A stretch of DNA of 10,586 nt from Bordetella parapertussis. GTDB taxonomy: Bacteria > Pseudomonadota > Gammaproteobacteria > Burkholderiales > Burkholderiaceae. Made by a program: the position numbers and the translations under genes. Of this stretch, positions 1-5,942 are shown piece by piece (the stretch's first letter is position 1; every line of letters starts with the position of its first letter). Under the pieces are notes generated by a model. That model was not told where the DNA came from and ran no database searches. It saw only the letters and a list, made by a program, of their open reading frames with translations. The stretch covers positions 1 through 10,586 of the forward strand of contig CAMDLJ010000059.1 of NCBI GenBank assembly GCA_945901665.1, in the 5' to 3' direction.

Positions 1-134
1 TCAACTTCTCGCATTTGCTCGACGATGGCAAAGAAGTTGTTCAAGCCCTCCAGCAGGCGCTGGCTGGCGGGGGCGTCAAATGACAAGCGAGAAAGCTGCG
101 CCAGGCGCTGGATGTCGGTGGGGGTCAAAGACAT
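1..134 (-). CDS. gatC: GatC, aspartyl/glutamyl-tRNA amidotransferase subunit C (C-terminus beyond the window)
   Basis: GatC is the small subunit of the GatCAB amidotransferase, which converts Glu-tRNA(Gln) and Asp-tRNA(Asn) to Gln- and Asn-tRNA in the cytoplasm; it stabilises GatA and links it to GatB. The first 44 codons are present, starting at the ATG read at 134-132. The protein begins MSLTPTDIQRLAQLSRLSFD and continues with a helix holding NNFFAIVEQMREV, matching the N-terminal helical hairpin of GatC (family length about 100 residues, so more than half is missing off the left edge). It is divergent from mreB, an arrangement usual in Burkholderiales, where gatA and gatB follow gatC; those genes would lie outside the window. 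No strong Shine-Dalgarno sequence is seen before the ATG. Confidence 0.9.
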   Translation of the reverse strand, partial: MSLTPTDIQRLAQLSRLSFDAPASQRLLEGLNNFFAIVEQMREV

Positions 135-180
135 GGCGAAGTGTTCAAAAAGTGGGCTTGCAAATGGGTTGAAATCGGGT

Positions 181-240
181 TTGCCAAGGCGACAGATGCC
201 GTGATTGTCAAGGCGATAGGGTATTATCTCGCCTTTGTGA
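181..240. promoter_or_regulatory. Repeat-bearing gatC/mreB divergent control region
   Basis: Two direct copies of a 15-bp element lie 24 bp apart: TTGCCAAGGCGACAG at 181-195 and TTGTCAAGGCGATAG at 205-219 (13 of 15 identical). The core AAGGCGA of the second copy (210-216) is mirrored by TCGCCTT at 229-235, giving a 7-bp inverted repeat that brackets TATTAT (222-227), a plausible -10 box for mreB. No convincing -35 box sits at the right distance, so the promoter itself is a guess. The repeats are seen directly; binding by a regulator is inferred. The rest of the 135-308 spacer holds a small hairpin at 240-256 (ACCCGC, 5-nt loop, GCGGGT), which would lie in the mreB leader if the promoter is right. 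Confidence 0.4.
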
Positions 241-266
241 CCCGCGCCCTGCGGGTGAATTGATAA

Positions 267-1352
<1,086 letters not shown>

Positions 1353-1373
1353 GCAAATGCTTGAATAATTCAC

Positions 1374-1393
1374 GGGCACCCAAAGGTGACCCC
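1374..1393 (+). other. Small bulged hairpin upstream of the mreB/mreC terminator
   Basis: GGGCACC at 1374-1380 can pair with GGTGACCC at 1385-1393 around a CAAA loop, with one bulged A. It ends 2 bp before the larger terminator-like hairpin, so the two could stack in the mreB 3' untranslated region. It may protect the mreB 3' end or tune the terminator; there is no direct evidence for either role. Confidence 0.35.
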
Positions 1394-1395
1394 AT

Positions 1396-1423
1396 GGGCC
1401 CACGGTGTTGGGCCCTTTTCTTT
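1396..1423 (+). terminator. Rho-independent terminator or attenuator between mreB and mreC
   Basis: GGGCCCA at 1396-1402 and TGGGCCC at 1409-1415 form a perfect 7-bp GC-rich stem with a 6-nt loop, followed directly by TTTTCTTT (1416-1423). This has the shape of an intrinsic terminator. It sits 43 bp after the mreB stop and 25 bp before mreC. No promoter is evident between it and mreC, so mreC, mreD and mrdA would depend at least partly on read-through. The likely effect is a higher level of mreB transcript than of the downstream genes. Confidence 0.7.
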
Positions 1424-1448
1424 GTCCTGATTTAACCGTTGAAACCCT

Positions 1449-2366
1449 ATGCCACTGGGCACCATTGAGCGAAAAACCCCAGCTTTTTTCAAGCACGGGA
1501 TGTCTTCTTTGTCCAAGTTGGTGGTGTTTTCAACCTTGGCCGTGGTGTTGATGGTGGCCGATGTCCGCTATGGGGTCACTCAGCCTTTGCGGGCAACCAT
1601 CTCTTTGATGTTGTACCCCATGGAGTGGTTGTCGATGCGACCGCAATGGTTGTTGGATGTCACAGGCCGCTTTTTTGAAGGGCGCGATGATGCCCAAGCC
1701 CAGGTGCAAGCCATGACGCTCAAGTTGCAGCAGCAGGCATTGCGCTCTGGTCAGGTGGAGCAACTCACGCTGGAGAACCTGCAACTGCGCCGCCTGCTCG
1801 AGTTGCGCGAGCGCCTGACCTCCAGCACCTTGGCCGCCGAGGTCTTGTATGACTCAGCCGACCCATTCACCCGCAAAGTGGTGATCGACAAAGGCGCATT
1901 GCAAGGGGTTCAGCCCAGCTCGCCCGTGATGGATGATGCCGGGGTACTCGGGCAGGTCACGCGTGTCATGCCCTTGGTCAGCGAGGTCACCTTGGTCATT
2001 GACCGCGAACAATCCATCCCTGTGCTCAACGCCCGTACCGGCGCACGGGGCGTGGCTTATGGGGAGGCGGGCGGGGCGCCATTGCTGGAGTTGCGCTACA
2101 TGGCGGCCAATGCCGACATCGAGGTGGGGGACTTGCTCACCACCAGTGGGGTGGATGCCATCTATCCCCCCGGTGTACCCGTGGCGGTGGTGGTCAAGGT
2201 GGAGCGGCGTGCCGAGTCGGTGTTTGCGCGCATCTTGTGCCAGCCGCAAGGGCGGGTGCAGGGCGCGCGCCATGTGATGGTGCTCGAACCCTTGGGCAAA
2301 CAAGTGCCTGCGCGACCGCCCCATGAGCGGCCCAGCACCTTGCCCATCAAGGGGGGGCCGCGATGA
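1449..2366 (+). CDS. mreC: MreC, rod-shape determining periplasmic scaffold
   Basis: MreC is a bitopic inner-membrane protein whose periplasmic part binds and activates PBP2 and links the wall machinery to MreB and MreD. This 305-residue protein has a cytoplasmic N-terminus, one membrane helix at about 22-38 (VVFSTLAVVLMVA), a probable coiled coil at about 80-122 rich in Gln, Leu and Glu (dimerisation), and the beta-rich MreC core. In the core, VVIDKGALQGV (144-154), VIDREQSIPVL (183-193) and GDLLTTSGVDAIYPPGVPV (227-245) are family hallmarks. A Pro-rich tail follows from about 285. The ATG at 1449 has a poor Shine-Dalgarno sequence, but the MPLG...PAFFKHG N-terminus resembles beta-proteobacterial MreC; an ATG at 1500 is the alternative. 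It overlaps mreD by 4 bp. Confidence 0.94.
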   Translation: MPLGTIERKTPAFFKHGMSSLSKLVVFSTLAVVLMVADVRYGVTQPLRATISLMLYPMEWLSMRPQWLLDVTGRFFEGRDDAQAQVQAMTLKLQQQALRSGQVEQLTLENLQLRRLLELRERLTSSTLAAEVLYDSADPFTRKVVIDKGALQGVQPSSPVMDDAGVLGQVTRVMPLVSEVTLVIDREQSIPVLNARTGARGVAYGEAGGAPLLELRYMAANADIEVGDLLTTSGVDAIYPPGVPVAVVVKVERRAESVFARILCQPQGRVQGARHVMVLEPLGKQVPARPPHERPSTLPIKGGPR

Positions 2367-2893
2367 TCATGCCGCGCGGTCAGCAATTGTTGCTGCCAGC
2401 CAACCCGTGGTTTATTTATTTGAGCTTGCTGTCGGCCCAACTGCTCAACATGGTGCTCAACATGCTGCTGGTGGGCAATACGGCTTGGGCGCCCGACTTT
2501 TTGGCCGTTGTGCTGGTTTTTTGGTGCGTTCATCAACCGCAAAGGGTGGGCATCGGGGTGGCATTTTTCTTTGGCATCTTCAACGATGTACAGCACTCGT
2601 CGTTGTTGGGTCAGCATGCTCTTTCATACACCGTGCTGGGTTACTGCGCGGTGTTGATCCACCGCCGATTGCTGTGGTTCAAAGAGCCCTCGCAGTCCTT
2701 GCAGGTGTTGCCCTTGTTTGTGCTGGCCCATGTGCTGGAGTTGCTGGTGCGCATGCTCTCGGGCAGCTTGTTTCCAGGTTGGTGGATGTTGTTGGCTCCG
2801 GTGCTGGAAGCCCTGGCCTGGCCGCTGATATCGGTGTTTTTGCTGGCGCCCCAGCGGCGAGCGCCTGATCCCGACGAAAACCGACCGCTATGA
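2363..2893 (+). CDS. mreD: MreD, rod-shape determining membrane protein
   Basis: MreD is a small polytopic inner-membrane partner of MreC in the elongasome. The 176-residue product is highly hydrophobic, with about five probable membrane segments (roughly 15-38, 45-60, 63-80, 85-105 and 112-165, the last probably two helices), and starts MIMPRGQQLLLPANPWFIYLS, in the style of betaproteobacterial MreD. It begins inside the mreC stop region (ATGA, 4-bp overlap) with a G-run at 2351-2357 as a possible ribosome binding site; an ATG at 2369 is a close alternative. It ends in another ATGA overlap with mrdA, so translation of mreC, mreD and mrdA is probably coupled. Sequence conservation in this family is low, so the call rests largely on position, size and topology. 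Confidence 0.9.
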   Translation: MIMPRGQQLLLPANPWFIYLSLLSAQLLNMVLNMLLVGNTAWAPDFLAVVLVFWCVHQPQRVGIGVAFFFGIFNDVQHSSLLGQHALSYTVLGYCAVLIHRRLLWFKEPSQSLQVLPLFVLAHVLELLVRMLSGSLFPGWWMLLAPVLEALAWPLISVFLLAPQRRAPDPDENRPL

Positions 2894-4989
2894 GCATTCT
2901 GCGCAACGTCGAAGTCGAATTGCGCCGTTTTCGCTACCGCATCTTGGTGGCATCGGTGGCGGTGGTGGTGGCGTTTTCATTGTTGGCGTTTCGCTTGGCT
3001 TATTTGCAAATCTATCGCTACGAAGATTTGAACGAACAAGCCGAGGGCAACCGCACCGCTATCGTGCCCATTGTGCCCAACCGGGGCGTGATCATGGACC
3101 GCAACGGCATTGTCTTGGCCACCAATTACTCGGCCTACACCTTGGAGATCACGCCCTCCAAAGTGACCCAACCCTTGGACGCACTCATTGACCAATTGGC
3201 CACTGTGGTGGAGATCCAAGGTCGCGACAGACGTCGCTTTAAAAAGCTGATTGATGAATCGAAAAGCTTTGACTCCGTGCCCATTCGCACCCGCCTCACC
3301 GATGAAGAGGTGGCGCGCTTTGCCGCGCAGCGCTACCGTTTTGCAGGGGTGGAAATCCAGGCCCGTTTGTTTCGCAACTACCCCTACGGTGAAATGGCCA
3401 GCCATGTGATTGGCTACATTGGCCGCATCAACACCAGTGAAAAAGCCAAGATCGAAGACTCTGAGGACGCCGCCAACTACCGGGGCACAGACTACATTGG
3501 CAAGCTGGGTGTGGAGCAGAGTTACGAGCGCGAACTCCATGGCATCACCGGGGTGCAAGAGATGGAAACTTCGGCGCGTGGGCGACCGGTGCGACGCTTG
3601 AGCAGCAGCCCAGCCAAGCCAGGCGACACGGTGATGTTGGCCATTGATATCAAGCTGCAAAAGTTGGTGGAAGACCTGTATGGAAATCGCCGTGGTGCCT
3701 TGGTGGCCATCGACCCCAAAACTGGCGAGGTATTGGCCTTTGTCAGCAAACCGACCTTTGACCCCAATTTGTTTGTCGAGGGTATCGACTCTGAAAATTG
3801 GCAGGCGCTTAACGAGTCCTTGGACAAACCCTTGCTCAATCGGGCTTTGCGCGGCACCTACCCACCCGGTTCGACTTACAAGCCCTTCATGGCTTTGGCG
3901 GCATTGCAAACGGGCAAGAGAAACCCTGCGCAACAAATATCTGACCCTGGGTTTTTTCAATTTGGCAACCACCGTTTTCGCGACGACAAAGAAGGTGGCC
4001 ATGGTGTGGTGGACATGTATAAATCGGTGGTGCAATCGTGCGATACCTATTACTACTTATTGGCCCGCGACATGGGCGTGGACTTGATCCACGAGCAAAT
4101 GAAACCCTTGGGATTTGGTCAGCTCACGGGCATTGATATATTGGGTGAGTCGCGTGGCATCTTGCCCTCGACCGAATGGAAGCGCACCACCTACCGCAAG
4201 CCTGAACAGCAGCGCTGGTATTCGGGCGAAACCATTTCCTTGGGCATTGGCCAGGGCTACAACAGCTTCACCATGCTGCAACTTGCACACGCCACGGCCA
4301 CCTTGGTCAACAACGGTTTGAAGATGAAGCCCCACCTGGTGCGCGAAGTGATGGATGTGGAGACCAAAAGCGCGACCCCGGTGGCCAAAGAACCGATTGG
4401 CCAATTGTCCTTGGCAGCAGAAAACATAGACTTCATTCGAAAGACCTTGGTGGGGGTGAACATCGAGGGCACATCGGCCTCGAGTTTTGCTGGCGCACCC
4501 TACACCAGTGGCGGCAAAACTGGCACGGCACAGGTGTTCACCGTGAAGCAAAACGAAAAATACAACGCGGCACGCATTGATGAGCGCTTGCGCGACCATG
4601 CCTTGTTCATGGCCTATGCCCCAGCTGAAGAGCCACGAATTGTCTTAGCCATGGTGGTGGAAAACGCGGGTTTTGGGGCACAAAATGCCGCGCCAATTGC
4701 ACGCCGCGTTTTTGACTTTGTGATCCAAGGCCTGTACCCGGCCGAGGAAGACATCTTGGCCGTGCAGCGCGGCCAAGCGACCCGCCCGACGGGCAAACCC
4801 CGCGAGGTGGCCACCATGCCCTGGCCGCCGCGCCCCGCCGCGCCCAAAGTTGATCTGCCCACCGATGCCAAGGCAGCACCACCAAGCCCCTTGGGCGCGC
4901 GCTCGGCACCGACGGTGCTGCGCCATGCCTTGTCAACCGCTCCGGAGTCGCAGCGGGGCCTTCGCTTGGCCCAAAGCCTCAGCGAATAA
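2890..4989 (+). CDS. mrdA: PBP2 (MrdA), class B penicillin-binding protein, peptidoglycan D,D-transpeptidase
   Basis: PBP2 cross-links peptidoglycan during cell elongation, working with the RodA glycosyltransferase and activated by MreC. The protein is 699 residues. It has a single N-terminal membrane anchor (about 18-40), a dimerisation domain with the NRGVIMDRNG motif (64-73), and a transpeptidase domain. Motif 1 is STYK with the acyl-enzyme Ser328 and Lys331, motif 2 is SCD (383-385), the S-x-D form usual for PBP2, and motif 3 is KTG (543-545) within SGGKTGTAQ. Spacing closely follows E. coli PBP2 (633 residues). From about 625 a Pro/Ala/Arg-rich tail of some 70 residues follows, which looks disordered. 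It starts in a 4-bp overlap with mreD. Its stop overlaps the convergent transporter gene by 11 bp. rodA does not follow. Confidence 0.96.
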   Translation: MSILRNVEVELRRFRYRILVASVAVVVAFSLLAFRLAYLQIYRYEDLNEQAEGNRTAIVPIVPNRGVIMDRNGIVLATNYSAYTLEITPSKVTQPLDALIDQLATVVEIQGRDRRRFKKLIDESKSFDSVPIRTRLTDEEVARFAAQRYRFAGVEIQARLFRNYPYGEMASHVIGYIGRINTSEKAKIEDSEDAANYRGTDYIGKLGVEQSYERELHGITGVQEMETSARGRPVRRLSSSPAKPGDTVMLAIDIKLQKLVEDLYGNRRGALVAIDPKTGEVLAFVSKPTFDPNLFVEGIDSENWQALNESLDKPLLNRALRGTYPPGSTYKPFMALAALQTGKRNPAQQISDPGFFQFGNHRFRDDKEGGHGVVDMYKSVVQSCDTYYYLLARDMGVDLIHEQMKPLGFGQLTGIDILGESRGILPSTEWKRTTYRKPEQQRWYSGETISLGIGQGYNSFTMLQLAHATATLVNNGLKMKPHLVREVMDVETKSATPVAKEPIGQLSLAAENIDFIRKTLVGVNIEGTSASSFAGAPYTSGGKTGTAQVFTVKQNEKYNAARIDERLRDHALFMAYAPAEEPRIVLAMVVENAGFGAQNAAPIARRVFDFVIQGLYPAEEDILAVQRGQATRPTGKPREVATMPWPPRPAAPKVDLPTDAKAAPPSPLGARSAPTVLRHALSTAPESQRGLRLAQSLSE

Positions 4990-5737
4990 AAGCGTCCCAG
5001 CCGGTTTTGACGATCAGCGCCGAAACCACCAGCACAAACACCCAGCGCACAAAACCCGCGCCATGTTTCAGGGCCAAGCGGGTGCCCAACCAACTGCCCA
5101 GCACATTGGCCACGGCCAGATAGAAAGCGATGTGCCACCACACATGGCCTTTGAGGGTGAACAACAGCAAAGCCGCCAAGTTGCTGGCGGTGTTGAGCAC
5201 TTTGGCATGTGCCGATGCGTTCAAAAAGTCATAACCCAATACGCGCACCAGGGCAAACACCAAAAAACTGCCAGTCCCGGGGCCAAAAAAACCATCGTAA
5301 AAACCCAGCACCAAACCCAGTGCTGCAAAGGCGCTTGCTTCGGTTCGACCCGCCCAGCGCGGTGCATGCTCGCGGCCCATGTCTTTGCGCGCCAAGGTGT
5401 AGATCAGAACCAATAGCAGCACCACAGGCAAGGCGCGGCGCAAAAAGGTGGGGTCAATTTCAGTCACCGCCCACGCGCCCAACCAGGCCCCGATCAGGGC
5501 CGCACCTGCCCCAGGCCCTACAGCCGACCAGCGCAGATCAATGCGACGGCTGTACTGCCAGGTTGACCAAGATGTGCCCCACACCGAGGCGCTTTTGTTG
5601 TTGCCCAGCAAACTGGCTGGGTGTGCCAGCGGGTAAGTGGCGAACAAGGCCGGCACCAAGACCAGGCCACCGCCGCCCACAATCGCGTCGATGAAACCGG
5701 CCAAAGCCGAGGCCAGAGAAACCAGCAAGACATCCAT
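4979..5737 (-). CDS. YfcA-type TSUP (TauE/SafE family) inner-membrane transporter
   Basis: This is a 252-residue polytopic membrane protein of the TauE/SafE (DUF81) family. Members are suspected exporters of small sulfur-containing or organic anions; the substrate of the YfcA branch is not settled. The family's internal duplication is clear: GFIDAIVGGGGLVLVPAL near 14-31 and GFYDGFFGPGTGSFLVFAL near 145-163, each starting a half of about four helices. SAHAKVLNTASNLAALLLF follows the second half and matches YfcA of E. coli from memory. I chose the ATG at 5737 (protein start MDVLLVSLASALAG) because AAAGGA lies upstream (5754-5749) and the reading frame further upstream runs through a terminator hairpin; the ATG at 5761 is a poor alternative. 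A strong terminator stands directly before the ribosome binding site, so expression may depend on read-through. The 3' end overlaps mrdA. Confidence 0.88.
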   Translation of the reverse strand: MDVLLVSLASALAGFIDAIVGGGGLVLVPALFATYPLAHPASLLGNNKSASVWGTSWSTWQYSRRIDLRWSAVGPGAGAALIGAWLGAWAVTEIDPTFLRRALPVVLLLVLIYTLARKDMGREHAPRWAGRTEASAFAALGLVLGFYDGFFGPGTGSFLVFALVRVLGYDFLNASAHAKVLNTASNLAALLLFTLKGHVWWHIAFYLAVANVLGSWLGTRLALKHGAGFVRWVFVLVVSALIVKTGWDAFIR

Positions 5738-5751
5738 GATCGGTATTGTCC

Positions 5752-5769
5752 TTTGTGCCATGGCACAAA
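5752..5769. promoter_or_regulatory. Perfect 18-bp palindrome at the transporter ribosome binding site
   Basis: TTTGTGCCATGGCACAAA is a perfect palindrome centred between 5760 and 5761. One arm runs into the A-run that is the minus-strand terminator's U-tract, and the other holds the AAA of the AAAGGA ribosome binding site of the YfcA-type gene. As DNA it could be an operator. As minus-strand RNA it could fold into a 7-bp hairpin with a CAUG loop next to the ribosome binding site. Which of these applies, if either, cannot be decided from the sequence. Confidence 0.45.
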
Positions 5770-5794
5770 AAAAAGCACCGCCGCAGCGGTGCTT
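5767..5794 (-). terminator. Strong Rho-independent terminator (minus strand)
   Basis: Read on the minus strand, AAGCACCGC (5794-5786), loop TGCG and GCGGTGCTT (5781-5773) form a perfect 9-bp GC-rich stem that runs into eight U (5774-5767, the first two also counted in the stem). It would end transcripts coming from the GMC oxidoreductase gene, about 150 nt past its stop. It lies only 13 nt before the ribosome binding site of the YfcA-type gene, leaving no room for a normal promoter between them, so it may act as an attenuator. Confidence 0.85.
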
Positions 5795-5942
5795 GGGGTC
5801 GAACACCTCGTTGGGTGTTTCTTGGGTCTTGTCTCCTCGGACCCTCGTGCCCAGCCAGTGAGGCTGGATCGAGTGGTCTCAATGTATCTGCAAGCTGAGG
5901 CCTTTTTTCTAGGGGCTTTCCCGCGATGGGGAAAGCTCCGGT
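5795..5942. other. Structured intergenic region, candidate leader or small RNA of unknown family
   Basis: The spacer between the GMC gene stop and the minus-strand terminator is dense in inverted repeats. Pairs that I can see are AACACC/GGTGTT (5802-5807/5814-5819); GGGTC/GACCC (5824-5828/5840-5844, 11-nt loop with CTCCTC on plus or GAGGAG on minus); CCAGCC/GGCTGG (5851-5856/5862-5867), extended outward by CTCG/CGAG and GACC/GGTC to 5840-5878; GGTCTCA/TGAGGCC (5875-5881/5896-5902); and an 11-bp stem at 5912-5922/5929-5939. Several are mutually exclusive because they share 5840-5844 or 5875-5878. No open reading frame here looks real and no known RNA family was recognised. The strand is uncertain: two stems contain G-U pairs only when read as plus-strand RNA, while the stronger terminator is on minus. 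Confidence 0.5.
5875..5908 (+). terminator. Possible plus-strand terminator
   Basis: GGTCTCA (5875-5881) pairs with TGAGGCC (5896-5902), including one G-U pair, around a 14-nt loop, followed by TTTTTT (5903-5908). It is weaker than the minus-strand terminator nearby. No plus-strand gene ends here, since the nearest is mrdA at 4989. If it works, it would end a plus-strand RNA from this spacer or block antisense transcription into the GMC gene. The same bases can pair with 5840-5843 in a competing hairpin. Confidence 0.35.

Noticed and set aside
205..240. A sigma-70 promoter using TTGTCA (205-210) with TATTAT (222-227)
   Set aside because: The spacer is only 11 bp, too short for a working -35/-10 pair; only the -10-like box was kept, as tentative.
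2977..4035. A 352-codon open frame on the minus strand opposite mrdA
   Set aside because: It lies wholly inside mrdA, whose catalytic motifs are intact. The translation is rich in His, Gln and Val with no family pattern, as expected of an antisense shadow in GC-rich DNA.
4036..4046. SCD instead of the S-x-N motif in PBP2
   Set aside because: S-x-D is the normal form in PBP2/MrdA proteins (SAD in E. coli), so this is not a defect.
5795..5942. Possible match to 6S RNA, signal recognition particle RNA, or SAH/guanidine riboswitches
   Set aside because: Short resemblances (CTGCGGCGG as in 6S, CCGAGGAG as in the SAH riboswitch) were seen on the minus strand. The remaining conserved cores, such as the GGTCAGGTCCGGAAGG stretch of SRP RNA, are absent, so no family is assigned.
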